Of a stretch of DNA of 64,000 nucleotides, positions 13,301 through 27,044 are shown in pieces. The notes beneath the pieces were generated by a model. It was not told the DNA's origin, did not search any database, and saw nothing but the letters and a program-made list of their open reading frames with translations. A program made the position numbers and the translations under genes. Location of the stretch: assembly GCA_000499405.2 (NCBI GenBank), contig HG738146.1, forward strand, positions 62,001 through 126,000, in the 5' to 3' direction. The DNA comes from Onchocerca volvulus. Lineage: Eukaryota; Nematoda; Chromadorea; Rhabditida; Onchocercidae. Each line of letters begins with the position of its first letter. Positions within the stretch are counted from its first letter, which is position 1.

Positions 13301-16300
13301 GCTAATCCAGGCATTAAATCGATTGTAATTGAATATCGGAAAGAATCAGTTCAACAGGTTTTACTCAAATTCATAAAATTTTATTTTAAAATATGATTTT
13401 ATCATTTCTTATTAAATTTCAAATTATACCTTTTTTTGATCCATAAAAATTTCATATGATTTTATGATCTTTTGCTTTAAACTTTGAAAAAATTTTTTAA
13501 AAATTTCAAAATATTATCAACAATAAGATTGACAGGGAATACTTTTGGACGTCTTTTAGATTTTTAGATTTTTAGAGATATCTAAATTAATTTTCATATA
13601 TGAATTTCATTTTTTTTTTAAATTTTGATTTTTTTTTAAATTTGAAAAAAATTCTATTTTTTTCCGCAATTTTTTCTTTCTCAATTTTTAAATCGAAGCG
13701 AAAAGTAGAATGAAAAGAAGAAATTTACAAATTATTAGAGTAATTTCAAAAAAATTTGTTTAAAATATATGCATTTTTTGGAAAAATTACTTTGTTAAAT
13801 GAATTATTACCAGACAAACTAAAAAATGAGTAACGAAGTAATTTCTTTTTTGTTTTTGTTTTTATAAATCAAAAAATACAGCTTTAAATTCGTTGAGTAT
13901 AAGAAAAAAAAATTTCGCAACTTCACAATTTCGCAATTTTTTTTTTTATTAGCGATTTTTTTTTCAATAATAATAATATATGTAATACATTCTTTATGAT
14001 TTTCATATTTCAATCTTTCATAAATGCAAAGGAAAAATAAATAAATAAATAAAATAATTTCCTACGATTCTCATGAATTATTCAATTTTAAATCAATATT
14101 TTTCGTCATATTTAATATAATTTCTTTTATAGATGATAAATTATGCATTAAAAGGTTCATTTGATTTGATGAATGCATCACCAAATATTTTGGATGATTT
14201 TATTTCATGCATTCGAACATTTCGACCGCGTGGTTTTTGGACACTCATTCATCATATCACCGATGGACTTCGCAAAAAATTAAATGATGTTTGAATTTTT
14301 CTTTTTTTTTTCTCGAAAAAAAAGGCAAAGGAAATTCGAATTTCATCTTTTTTTTCTTTTTTTTTCTTTTTTTTAAAAAATGCATCAATAAATTTAAAAC
14401 TATTAATGAAATTAAAATTTTGAAAATGTGAAATTTTCTTTTTTTAGGATATCAAAAATATAAAATTTATTGTTTTCTATTTTTGGAAAAAAAAAATTCA
14501 AAAAAGAAAATTTTGTTTTCATCAAAATAATTTTTTTTTTTAACTTTTGAATAATCAATCATTTAATATTTTGAATTTTGCCAAATTAATTAAATTAAAC
14601 TAAAAGTATTAAATTATTCTTTTTTTTTGTAGTAATTTGATTTTTTCTTTTTTGGGAGACTTTTTTTTTTTTTTTGAAAATTCTGTTTTATTTTTTTGTT
14701 TTAATTTTTATTCAGATTATTTGCTGAAAATTTGAAAATATAATCATTATACATATTTAAATGTAAATTAATTACTCTTTCGGTATTAATTAACATTTCA
14801 ACATTTAGATGTTAATTAATTACATAAAATTTAATTAATATCTTAATTTAATTTAATACAAATATCATTTACATAGGAATGGGATAAATTGGATATTGAT
14901 ATTGTATTACGATATCTTAGTTTAAGCATTCATCATCGTTTGCATGAATTATGCTCCAAAGCGATTATTCTTGTTGCAAATATACATTACAGACAATTTA
15001 TGTTAGTTTCTATAGCAATATTGATTGATTTATTGATTTTCAATAATCAATCAATAAATTTTATTAAATTACATAAATGATAAATTTCAATTTTTTTTCA
15101 AAATTTTTTAAAGAATTTTTTGATTTAACATTTTAATATTTTACTAACATTTCTTTTTAGGATAAATTTTACTGAAAAAAAAAAAAGAAAAATGTAAAAT
15201 TTGTAAATTTTTTTCGGTATTTTTGAAACTATTTAATAAGTCAAAGTATGCAAATAAAATTTTAATTATTTGAAACTAAAATATTTAATTTTTAATTTAA
15301 TTAAATAATTTAACAATTTTATTTAGCTCAATATTTTGGTCGATTAAATTGTTTTATATATCAAATAGTTTTAAAAATCGAACAAAAATATGAACTTTTT
15401 CCAGTTTTTTTTCTCAAAATTTCATTTCCAATTAATACTTTCTGTGTTCGTACACTTTTTTTTTAATTAATTTAAATATATTTTATAATTTTTATTATAA
15501 ATTATAGGCTTGAATATAATATCGATTCAAATGGATCAAAATTAGAAATTTACAATACACTTAAAGATAGCGAATTACCATTTGAAGGAAATGCAATTCA
15601 AAAAATTCAATCAATTTATTATGCCGGTAAACAAACGCAACTATTATTTCGATACAAAATAAAACAAGAAAGACAAGGTAAAACGATAAATGATTGTGAA
15701 CATATTTTATGTAATTAATTAATTACTTAATTAATTAATTAATTGATAATAAATCTCATAATGAATGTTAAATTATCAATAAAATTTTGTTTGTTTGAAT
15801 AAATGTGAAAATATTATCCTATCCAAAAAAGATTTGGATAATCTATTCCGGAATTTTAAAAAATATGCAAACCGGAATTCCGAAAAACCACTGGGATCAG
15901 TGAAATTATCATTGATAATAGATGTATTTTAGAAGATCTGGATTAGACTAAATGTTTTCAAATTCAGATGATGATCAAAAATTATTTGTCTAGTATTTTT
16001 CAAAATTTTCGGAAATTCGTAATATTGATTGATTAGTAAATAAGTCATTTCCTTTAAAATTTTTCGTTCTTGATCAAGATTTTTTAATTGTCATTCAAAC
16101 TTTTTTATGATTTACAAATAGATAAGACTTGTCATTCTAAACTTCTCCATAATGTGCAAATAGATAGAGTATAAGTTTTATTTTCTTTCAGAAAAAAAAA
16201 AATTCAAACATTAATTGGAAATCAAATATTGGAAATAAAAAAAAATCTAAATGAGCTATAAAAGTGATACAACAAGATGGTGTTATTTAATCAAATTACA

Positions 16301-18350
16301 CTTTTTAATTTAAATTTAATTATAAGGAAAATTTATTTCGTCCAATTTTGATAAAGATTTTAAATTACGAAGTTTGGATATAAACTAGAATTTATTAAAT
16401 CATTTGACTGCAAATAAAAATAATATTATAGTATGCCATTGCGAAAATTTTTGCATAAAATCGATTTTCAAATTTCATCTATCTTATACGAATTCATTCC
16501 TATCAGTAATTCTTTTTTTTTTTTTATTTCGAAAAAAAAAAGATTTAATTTTTTAATTTTCAAAAAATGTTTTCTATTTTTGATTAGAATACATTGAAAA
16601 ATTTCCCATTTTTATTAATTAAAAAAATAAATTAAAACTTGAAATGCAAAAAAAAAAAAGAAAAATAGTATTTAGCCAGAACTTGAGTATTCAAATAAAT
16701 ACGATTCGTAGAAATTTTTACTTAAAATATTTCCCTAAAAACTTAATAAATTGATAAGAATTATTCAAGAAGTTCCAGCAAAAAAAAGGGGTATAAAGTA
16801 AATTTTGAAATTTAAATTAAATTTTTATTGATAAAAAAAAAATATTTTCCCTTAAAAAGGATAGTTTTTGTTATGAAAATTGGCAAAAATTTAAATGATT
16901 CATTAAAAAAAATTTTTATGAATGAAAAACCTTTCATTTCTTTACAAAAATTTTTTTTTCTTCCAATAATTTTTGCTATCTTTCCTTATAATAATCCATT
17001 TTTTATTTTCAAAAAAAAAAAAAAAAAAAAAATTCCATTTTATTTCAAAATGAATAATAAATGTTGCAATCTTATTACATATAATGCAGAAATGTAATTG
17101 TTGATAGTTTCCTTTTCTTTTTTCAAGTTCCTTTTTTTTTTTTCTTAATCTTCCAATTTATATTTTAGATTATAAGTTTGAATAATCACTTAAGCAATTA
17201 TTAATTTTCTAATAATGAAATGGCATAAGTTAAAATAATCGATATAATCTTTATCACTCTACTTTTAATCAAATATCAATTGGAAATCATCTTTTAATTT
17301 ATATTTGAGATTACAAGTTTGTTAATAATTTTCTAATAATGAAATGGCATAAGTTAAAATAATCGATGTAATCTTTATCACTCTACTTTTAAACAAATAT
17401 CAATTGGAAATCATCTTTTAATTTATATTTGAGATTATAAGTTTGAATTATCCCGTAAGCAATTATTAATTTTCTAATAATGAAATTGCATAAGTTAAAA
17501 TAATATACTTGATTATTATATACAATCAAATATCAATTAGCAAAAGATGATCATGATCAAAAAATCATGATCAAGAAAGAGATGGTCATAATCAAGAAAA
17601 TGATGATTTTGATCAAGAAAAAGATTATCAATGATTAGAAATGGAGAATTAGATAATGTTTTTTTATTGTTACGATAGAGTCAACATTTTCATTTGGCTA
17701 ATTTATACCATTCTATTGTTTTTGGCTTATTTTAATGATTATATTATTTCCAATTAATTAATTAATTAATAACAATAATAAATAACAAGTAGTAAGTAAT
17801 AAATAGTAAATAATAATAATAAATAACAATAGTAATGAGAAATAATAAGAAATAATAGTAGTAATAAATAATAATAAAAATGATAAATATTAATAATAAT
17901 GATAAACAATAATAGTAATGGTAAATAAATAATAAATAATAGTAAATAATAAATAATAAAAATAAAAATAATAATAAATAATAACAAGTAATAAATAATA
18001 ATAAGTAATAATAAATAATAAAAACAATAAATAAGAATAAATAATGATAAATAATAAATAATAAACAATAATAAAAAATAATAGTAATGAGTAATAAATA
18101 ATAATAAGTAATAAATAATAATAATAATAATAATTAGTAATAGTAATACATTATTATTTATTTAATAATAATATATTATTATTGTTATTATTAATTAAAA
18201 TTGAATTAAAAGATGTATCGATTGTGTTGATCAAATATAATGTTTCAAACTTTTAAAATTTTCGCAGCAATAATTAGTTTGCATAGTTAAGGGAAAAACG
18301 GAAAAAAAAAGAAAAATTCCATTTTTCAATTCTCTCAAATTTATTTTCTC

Positions 18351-18432
<82 letters not shown>

Positions 18433-21364
18433 CATTATCAATGCTTTTAATCAAAATTTTCCAAAGAAAAATTTTACACTTTTTAGATTCATTTTCAGAT
18501 TTATCATACAATTTTCTCGGTAAGATTGTTTTCCAAAAATGCTATTTTGATTTAATATTTGGAATTCAATTTGAAATTACTTACAGATTTAATATATATG
18601 ATATAGGTAATGGAAATATCAGTAATGGAAATACCATTGAAACCGAAACGATACTATTTACCGTTATCATTATCATATGATGATGCGACAGAACGCTACA
18701 AAAGATGGCAATATGATATTAGGTAAATATGTTAAAATTTAAATTTAAATTTACTTTGTTAGTTTAAATTTTATTAAAAATTTTAACGAAATTTAAAAAT
18801 TTGTACAGCATAATATATATTGAAATATGAAATATTTCAAGTATTTCAATATATATATATTATCGAAATTCAAAATTTTAAACTCATTTCGATCGAAAGT
18901 TTTCAATTTCTTTTTTTTTTAAAAATTTTAAATTCAAAAAAGCAAAAAAAAAGTTGATTTATGAAATGCATTGATTTATCTTTTAATAAATTGTTAAAAA
19001 CGATATCAAACTATTTTCATCTTGTAATCAATAAAAGTATTTAATTAACCTTTAGATGAATAAAAATTAATTAGTATTAATTAATGGTAATTGAAATCTA
19101 TTCTCTGATTAAAACCTTTGAATTTCATTAACATATTTCAATTAAATTCGAATTTTTTTTTTCTTCAGGCAACAACTACAAGAATCGAATATTAGTAAGG
19201 TTTATCATTTTCATTTTTAGATATAATAATTGTTCATATCGAAAATTAAAGAATTTAGTTGCATGTAAAAACGTCATTAAACTATAAAATTAATAAATTT
19301 CGAATGAATTTCTTCTTTTTAAATATTTAAATGAAAAAAAAAAGAAACGAAAAAAAAGGAAAATTTTAATTATATTAAAAGCATACATTCAATTTATAAT
19401 TTATTATTCTATTATTCAGTATAATAAAATATAGACATGAAAAGAATTCTGAATGATTCAAAGTGAAATTAAAAAATTTTTGAATTTCTTAAGGTCTTTT
19501 TCATCATTTTAATTTCAATTTTTAATTAATCAATTAATTAATTTATTTTTATTAAATTTTTAGCCGATTTACGATATTTTGATGCCGAATTATTCGCGCA
19601 TAATACGATACTTCATACAATAACACCTCGGCAATCATTATTTTCCACAAATCAACAAATTCATTCGTTATCACAAAAGGAATTATCATACTCGAAATTT
19701 ATCAATAACAGTAACAAGTTTATATTTTTTTTGTCTCTAAATTGCAATCTTATGATAGATCAAGTTGAAAATTTATCTTTATTTATCATTTTTATAGTTT
19801 AATTTGATTATTTTGGAAATAACAAAAAAAAAAACGATAAGCTGCGATTTAATATTAAAGAATAGAAATTATTGATTTTTCTAAAAATAGAATTTATTGA
19901 TTTTTTTCGAGGATAAAAATTATTGAATAGAAATTATTGAAAATATACATATATATATGTATGTATTTTTTAGAATAAAACAAGCCAAAATCATTTCAAA
20001 ACAAACATTACCACAACAATTATCTAAACTTTCACAATCTTTGGTAAAATTTTTATTTTAATTTTTGAAAAAATTTACTTAACTCAAAAAAGAAAGCACA
20101 AGAAGAATTTTATTTTTCATCCAATTAAATTATTTCGGATTTTTTTTTTTTAATTTTTCAATCATAACATTGGAAAATTAAATTTCTATAACATAGCATA
20201 TTAAAGTTACAAAAAAAAAATATTCTTAAGTTTATTTGACGAGCAAAATAGTTGATAAATTCACAATTAATTGCTAGACAAATAAGGGGAATAATTTAAA
20301 TTAATTAATAATTATTAAAGTATTTCAACTAATTCACAATTATTATTATTTTTTTTTTCTTTTAGTCTTTATCTTCTAATAATTGTGAACAAATGGATCA
20401 AAAATGTTGCAATGATCGATCAAAAAATATAAAATCACGGAAAATTTCGAAATTTTTTCATGCAACAAAACATATCAGTTTGTTATCATCATCATTATCA
20501 TTATCATCATCATCATCACGAATTATACCAAATACTGATAATAATATTGATAACAACGAGGGTGATTGCTCACATGTAAATTATCATCGAAATCAAAGTT
20601 TGGATTCACGAATGAAATCACCAACAATCGGATATTCGAATCATTTCACGGAGCAACGTCGAAAAACAACGCTTGTTGCATCGGCGGAAAAAATGAAGAA
20701 TGTCTTTTGTAAGACTTCAAAAATGGTATAAAATTTAAATTAAAAACCAAAATTTTATTTAAACTAATTTTTTTTTGTTCTTTAATCATTTAAATGAATT
20801 ACCGAAATATTCGTGTAATGTTAATTTTTAAATTTATTCTTCGAAAATAAAATCGTATTAGAATAAAGCAATACATAAGTATTTTGATTAAAATACATTA
20901 ATAATGGATAATTTTAAAAATTATACATTTTTAATATATTAATACAATAAATTAATTATTTTAATATAGTTTTGATAATAAATTATATTTAAAAAATTTT
21001 TCAATCAAACATATTAATTTTTTTAAATTAACAAATTAATTTCAATTTAATTTTTTCTTTCATGACAAAAATTTTTTTTTTTCTTGATAATCAAATTTTG
21101 TCACTATTTCGATATTGATTGCTTATTTCATTTAATAAAGTTTTTAATTACAAGTTTATTTTAATTACAATACCAATCAGAATTTATTTATTTGTAATTA
21201 TGGTGACCGTTTTTCTTCAAATTAAAATTTATCAATTTTAGCAAAATTAAGTTTTTTTTTAGATTGAAAATCCAACACCGCTAAAAGATCATAAAGCTAT
21301 TCAAAAGTTGCAACGTTCAGTATGCTATTTTACGGATGAAGAAAGTGACGTAAGCTACGTTTAA
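10387..21364 (+). CDS. Thirteen-exon gene for a 658-aa uncharacterised protein
   Basis: Exons 10387-10555, 11800-11931, 12098-12362, 13210-13357, 14133-14288, 14877-15001, 15508-15677, 18623-18722, 19169-19194, 19564-19717, 19974-20043, 20366-20725 and 21263-21364 all join in phase (1977 nt). Residues 1-388 look folded: mixed hydrophobic and charged, with PRSVRWYFNFI, IPPQGKY, YATDGTIETVRYLIYLTI, RTFRPRGFWTLIHHITDGL and SIHHRLHELCSKAI as distinctive blocks. Residues after about 420 are polar; exon 12 carries a serine tract (LLSSSLSLSSSSS) and is probably disordered. The last residues are DVSYV, which resembles a PDZ-ligand end. The final GTAAGC at 21350 could instead be a donor, so the C-terminus may differ. 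An acceptor (TTCTATAG) at 10358 with open frame to the ATG means exon 1 could extend 9 codons or be trans-spliced. I do not recognise the family. Confidence 0.72.
12904..13000. repeat. Perfect 31-bp inverted repeat (hairpin) in intron 3
   Basis: Arms 12904-12934 and 12970-13000 are exact reverse complements, separated by 35 nt containing a T run. The outer ends mismatch immediately. Could be a tiny non-autonomous element or a replication-derived palindrome. Confidence 0.9.
17161..17520. repeat. Tandem triplication, unit about 144 bp
   Basis: GAAATGGCATAAGTTAAAAT recurs at about 17216 and 17339, and with one change at 17483. The second unit lacks a 21-bp piece (AATAATCACTTAAGCAATTAT type) that units one and three share. 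Lies in the 2.9-kb intron 7 of the 658-aa gene. Confidence 0.85.
17766..18150. repeat. TAA/AAT-rich microsatellite
   Basis: About 385 bp built from AATAATAAAT, AACAAT and AGTAAT units. Any open frame across it is a repeat artefact. Confidence 0.9.
18355..18432. repeat. Poly-T tract of about 78 nt
   Basis: Almost uninterrupted T run with a single A, the longest in the window; its true length is uncertain in any assembly. Lies upstream of exon 8 of the 658-aa gene. Confidence 0.9.
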
Positions 21365-24363
21365 TTTAAACAGGTCAAAATTTTGTTTGATTTAAAAAAA
21401 AAAATTTCACAAAAAATTTTTAGAAACCTTAATTCTACTCATCAAATTCAATAATTAAATTAATTTTTCTGCAAATTACTCTTTTTTTAAATTGCTAAGA
21501 TTAATTTAATTTTGAAAAGAAAAATTTTTTTAAATATTTTTTAATCCAAAATATGAATATAATATCAAAATTTGCTATTAAAAATGAATGAAAATGCTAA
21601 AAGGTAGCCCTTATCGTATATATTCTTAATTCATCCTTTTTAGAATTTTTGCATTTTTAATTTATTTCTTTTTTAATTTCATATTTTAATTTTTGTTAAA
21701 ATTAATGGAATCTTTTAAGCGATATCGAATTAAATGGTGCAAAGCAATCAACAAACAAGATATAACTAATTTTTCTATTTTCTGTTTTTCTTCATATTAT
21801 ATTTATTGTTCTGATTTATCATATAATTATTCATTTTTATCAACAAGTTTTATCTTTTTTTATGTCAAATTAAATATCCTTTAATTAATTCCATTTCCAA
21901 TTAAAGGATATTTAATTGATTCTATTTCTTTTATTCCTGTTGGAATAATGTTGAATATTTATTGCTATAATTAAATTAATAAATCAAATTTGCTTTTGTG
22001 TTATCATCAAGTTATTCAAAATATTTGCTACCATCCTTGATAATTTTGCGTTATTTTTGCATATTATTAATAATATTTAATTATTATTACCGTAAATGCG
22101 ATATAGTCAATGTTTTCTAAATTTCGTTCTGATATTTTGAACTAAACATTTTAAAAAATTTTCAAAAATTTTTTTGTACATTAGCAGAAATAAAATGTAT
22201 TAATTCAGAGCATGCAAAAGACGAACAATTGTTAATGATAACATAGATTGCTAAAATTTGTATTAATATTCAAATTTTTAACAACCATATTGAAAAAGTT
22301 GGAAAAGTTGAAATTCCACGCTGCTATTCTAAAATGTTAGCTAAATTTTTTCAATTTCCAATAATCAGAACTTAAAGTAACTTGAGCAGAGATTTCGATT
22401 TGAAATGAAATATTATTTCGGTCGAAATGAAACAATCGGTTTTTGATAAAAGTAATGAATCAAAAATACTCATTCAAATAAATTTTAGATTAGAATTCAA
22501 GTTTAAATTTGAATTCGAAATTTCATATTTAAAAGTGATAATAAGAATTGTGAAACTTTTGTGATAGTTACTGAGCGAAGTTTTATGCTTTTAAAAAATT
22601 GGCTTACTAAAAAAATACAGCTTACCAAAAAAAAAAAAAAAAACGTCCTATTCATTTCATATGCTAAAATTGTAACATTTACATTCAAATTCGAATTTTA
22701 ATTCGAAATGAACATTTCTAATTCATATTTTCAATCAAAAATCGAATCAATATGATAAATCGTTGAAAAGGCATGTGTTTATTGTCTATCATTTTCTATT
22801 TTTGCCTTATTAAAACTTTACCGATTGGAATCATCGGAAGCTTTAGTAAAGAGACGAAAAAAAAAAAAGAAACGAAATGATTTAACAATTCGTATGAACG
22901 AATTCTCTTGGATGATTCGTAAATAATTAATTATCGCAATCTGTAAAAATTAATAGTATAACGTAGCAGACCGGATCGAACAGAATTTAGGCCGATTTCA
23001 TTTTTCGAACAGAAATTTCAGCTGATTTCAGTTTTCGAACAGAAATTTCGGCCGATTTCAATTTTCCAAAAGATATTGCGGCCGATTTCAATTTTCGAGC
23101 AGATATTGCGGCCGATTTCAATTTTCGAACAGATATTGTGGCCGATTTCAATTTTCGAACAGACATTTCGGCTAATTTCAATTTCCAAACATTTCGGCCG
23201 ACTTCAATTTTCGAACGGACATTTCGGCTGATTTCAATTTCCGAACGGACATTTCGGCCGATTTCAATTTTCGAAAATGTCTATTTCGGCTGATTTCAAT
23301 TTTCGAACAAACATTTCGACCGATTCAATTTCAAACAATTAATCAAAACTAATACAAACATACAAGATTATTGCACATTCATGCTTATTGTTGCAAAAAA
23401 AATGTCAAATTAAACAGTTTGAAAAATTTGAAAAACTTTCAAAGGAGCAAAAATCCGCTGAAATTTTAAACTGGAATAAGTTTATTTCAGAACTAAGAAT
23501 GAAGATTTTGAGAAGAAAATGACTACTGAGAATATCTAGATCAAATTTTATCGAAGTTTTAACTCTAGGCGACATTTTTGAAAAGTTTTATTTAGTAGAA
23601 ATAATAATATTCCAAATTTATTTTATCAATTGAAATAATTTTTTTTTAAAAGTTTCAACAATCAAATTAAAAGAATAATAGAAAAAATAATTAAAATAAT
23701 AAACTTGTCATAGTTCAACAACAAAATACACAAACACTAAAATATTAAATTTAAAAACTTCGAAATTATAAACAATGAAACGAATTAGGTCAAAAATAAG
23801 CATTAAAGAGAAATCAACAATTTAATTAAAAATATCGGATAAATACAATTACAAAATAAATGCAATTAGAATACCCTAATTAGTTATCAAGTATATTAAT
23901 ATGAAGGACAAAATCAAAATATCCAAAAATTCGATTATTAGATGTAAACAATTTAAAAAATGTTATTCTTACATATAATATAAATATACAACAGAAACAT
24001 ATAACAGGAATTAATTAATTTTCATTATATAAGCAAATTAAATTAATTAATTATTGTATAAGCATATGGTAATAATTAATTATCAAACATGCAATAATAT
24101 ATATCTTAATTAGTTATCAAACATAAAATACGAACATTTTAGTTATTATTTGATACTTCATCTTAAAATATATAAATATAAAATTTTAAATTTAGAAATA
24201 GAATTTGAACCTTGAAATAATAAATCAAATTGAACTAAAATGCATGTTATATTTAATCCAAAATGTGATACAAAATTGTAATAAATCAAACAAAATCCAA
24301 TTGTCTCATTACTTATCATTATTTATCACTAATTGGAAAACATTAACGATAATTACCTATTAC
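21365..24363. other. Intergenic, no gene seen outside the minisatellite
   Basis: A/T-rich spacer between the 658-aa gene and the minus-strand coiled-coil locus. No exon chain is evident. The only structured piece is the array at 22981-23335. Confidence 0.55.
22981..23335. repeat. 30-bp minisatellite, about 12 units
   Basis: Unit of the type TTTCGGCCGATTTCAATTTT plus CGAACAGAAA. The first six units are exactly 30 bp, later ones drift by deletion. G+C is well above the surroundings. Because 30 is a multiple of three, the minus strand reads as a repeated ten-residue KLKSAEISVR-like pattern for a while, then breaks; I treat that as a by-product, not a protein. Confidence 0.92.
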
Positions 24364-25839
24364 CTACAAAGTTGTACTCATCGGACTTGTTAAAATTTTC
24401 GGTTTTAAAATTGCATTAGTAATTGATTGTTGTTTAATTATTTGATTTTTTCGATACCAAGCAATCATTTTAGCTTTTTCCAATTCGTCGAATTAATTGT
24501 TTTTTATATCGTTCATTTTTTTCAATGCGTAAATTCATTTCATCCAATTCTTTTTGCATTGTTGCTTGCACAATTTTATACTAAAATGACATATTTTTTT
24601 ACTATTAAATACTAGCAAAAAAATCGTGAATAAATCACGTAATACTAAAAGATAGCAATATTGATTGACTGCAACAGGAAAAAGGCGGGAAAAAATAAAT
24701 GTTCAGAATTCAATGTATGTTTATATTTCAAATATTATTGTGTATTTCATTTTGAAAATGCAAATAAAATTTTTTAAAATATAAAATTGTCTTTTAATAA
24801 ATATACATCTTTATAATTTCATTTGGAAATTGTTATATTTCACCAAAAATCTCGTAATAAAATTTTTGCTTTCAGTTTAATTTTTTCTATTCACATTTAA
24901 TATATTCTTTAAAATTTCGGGAAAAAAAAAGGAAATGGAAAACTTGAAATTTTCTTTTTTCCTGAAAAAAAAATCGATAAGAAAATTCGAAATACTTACA
25001 TCTTTTATACGTTTACAAAGTTGTTTGCACTTATTTTTCCCAACTTTGATTTGAGTTTGCATTTTTGCAATCATTTCACATTCGTTCGAAAATGTCCTAA
25101 AGGAAAATTTGCAATTTAATAAAGCGTTTTTTAAAAAAAAAAGAAATTGTTTGGTAAATTTCAATCAATTCATTGAGAATTAACTTCACTGATAATTTAT
25201 TGTTAAGCAACTTCATAAATTTCAACCAATTTACTGATAAACTCGCTGATAACCAGCTTACTGATAATTAACTTCGCTGAAAAGCGCATCTTTGGCATCT
25301 TCAATCTCATCTGATAAGCAATTAATACGATTCTGTAATGATTCAATCAATTTCTGTTCTTCTATAAATCTGAAAAATTTACATTTTATTTTCGAAAATT
25401 ATCTAAGATATATCTTCAAATTCTAGGAATTTTGTAATTTAATTGAACTATTTCTAAAGAAATATCAAATTCGAAATTTGGAAATCAAATTAACTTTTAG
25501 TTTAAAATGCAACTGCTAAGAGCATGCTTTGAACATTGATAAATCATTTAAAACTATATAAATATTGAAGAAAATTTAGAATAGAAATTTTGGATTTATT
25601 AAATCAAATTAGACATCCGAAAAAATTAAATTTATTTTTTTGAAATCTATTTTTGTCGCAAAATTTTACGGAAAAAAATCGCTCCAAAAAAAAATCGTTC
25701 TAAAAAAATTATATTTCTTAATATCCCAAGAATGTAAATCTTTCTGCAATTGTTCCTGAATAGTTCAAAGTTCTTGAATATATCTTTCCCTTCTCTTATC
25801 CTTTCTTTTACGAATAAAATTTCGCAAAATAGACGTCAT
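24364..25839 (-). pseudogene. Coiled-coil protein gene, interrupted by a stop and a frameshift
   Basis: Three exons join in phase: 25369-25262 (starts FIEEQKLIESLQNRIN), 25096-25000 (TFSNECEMIAKMQTQIK, strong donor GTAAGT) and 24580 downward (YKIVQATMQKELDEMNLRIE). In the third exon one extra base near 24490 breaks the frame: the plus-zero frame stops at AGC TAA, while the shifted frame continues as DELEKAKMIAWYRKNQIIKQ and ends STTL at 24364. A candidate first exon starts with ATG at 25839 (MTSILRNFIRKRKDKRRERY) and has an in-frame TGA at 25765-25767, after which TIQEQLQKDLHSW continues the heptad style. There is no clear donor after it. Two lesions suggest decay; base-calling error or an unusual structure are alternatives. 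Family unknown. Confidence 0.55.
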
Positions 25840-27044
25840 GGTTTTTCAAAAATAATTCAATAAAAGTACAATTAGCAAACTTTCAGCTGCAATAATCTAA
25901 AATTTCAACAAAAAAAATTTTGAAACCTGAAAAAAAAATTTTACAGTAACTTGAGATTTGAATGGAAAATTTTAACATTAATTTGAAATTTTGAACGAAA
26001 AAAAATTCAATAATTTGTAAGTTTCAATAAAGAAAATTTTACAATAATTTGAAATTTTAGAGTTAAAAAAAGAATTTCAACCGCAAATTAACATATAACT
26101 TCCTTTTCTGCATAAAATTTAGGAGAGAAATTTCATTTTGAAATGAATGATAAGCATACTTAATCAAATGATAAGACTGATAATAAAAAAGATGGACAAG
26201 TAAATGATTTTCAAATGCTTATACATACATATAAATATATATATGTTTGCTGTAAGTTCGGGTCAAATGTCATCCGAATTTAGAATTTGAGAAATTTAGA
26301 AAGTTTGGGAATTTAAAAGAGCTTGGGAATTTCCACAGACTAATTATAAAATTCGATCGCCTCTTTCTTTCTCGATAAATTTGAAAGAACAAAGAAGACG
26401 TTAAAGAAGCCAATATTATTAAAATCTATCCCAAGATATTTTTATATTTGCTTCAAACTATTTTATAAAATTTTTTTCACTTTTTGAATTTTTTAAATTT
26501 AAATTTACTGAAATTATTTGAAATTTTGTTGCGTTATTCCGACTTAGATATTTATAATATAAAGCAGTAAAAATTTATGAAAATTTGAGAAAAAACTTAT
26601 GGCTTAGCAAAAATTTTTACTTATTTTCTTATTTTAATGTTTAAAATTATTATTACTAGAAAATTTTATTTGTGATTTTCATTTCTTACATTTTTGAATT
26701 CAAAATGATATATTACTCGAAAATGACTATTACTATTATTAATAAAAATAATTATAGATCTTTTAAATTATTTGATATTTTTGAGTTCAAAAAATTATGT
26801 AATAATCGAAAATGATTATTATTTTTTGATGAAATTCATTTTGGATTTTTTATTACTTTGTATTTTTTTGGGAATCAAAAATTTAGTTCACATTCTATCA
26901 CTTTAGAATTTCATTTCTCAATTATATTTTTGTTCCTGTCATTTATTTAATTTCCGATTTCTTTTGTTGATAGTTAGTGATTAATTAGAATTTATTCTCA
27001 TGGAAGTTTTTTTTTTCTTGATTTGAGAGAATTTCTCACAGAAA

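Noticed and set aside
16828..17097. 89-codon plus-strand frame
   Set aside because: Lies in intron 7 of the 658-aa gene, runs through A and T homopolymers and has no recognisable motif.
17766..18068. 100-codon minus-strand frame rich in L, I and Y
   Set aside because: Entirely the TAA-type microsatellite read in one frame.
18441..18680. 79-codon plus-strand frame before exon 8
   Set aside because: Its frame disagrees with exon 8, which joins exon 7 perfectly at 18623 in another frame.
22987..23181. Minus-strand repeat protein (KLKSAEISVR-like)
   Set aside because: A by-product of the 30-bp period being divisible by three; the frame fails where units lose bases and no flanking exons exist.
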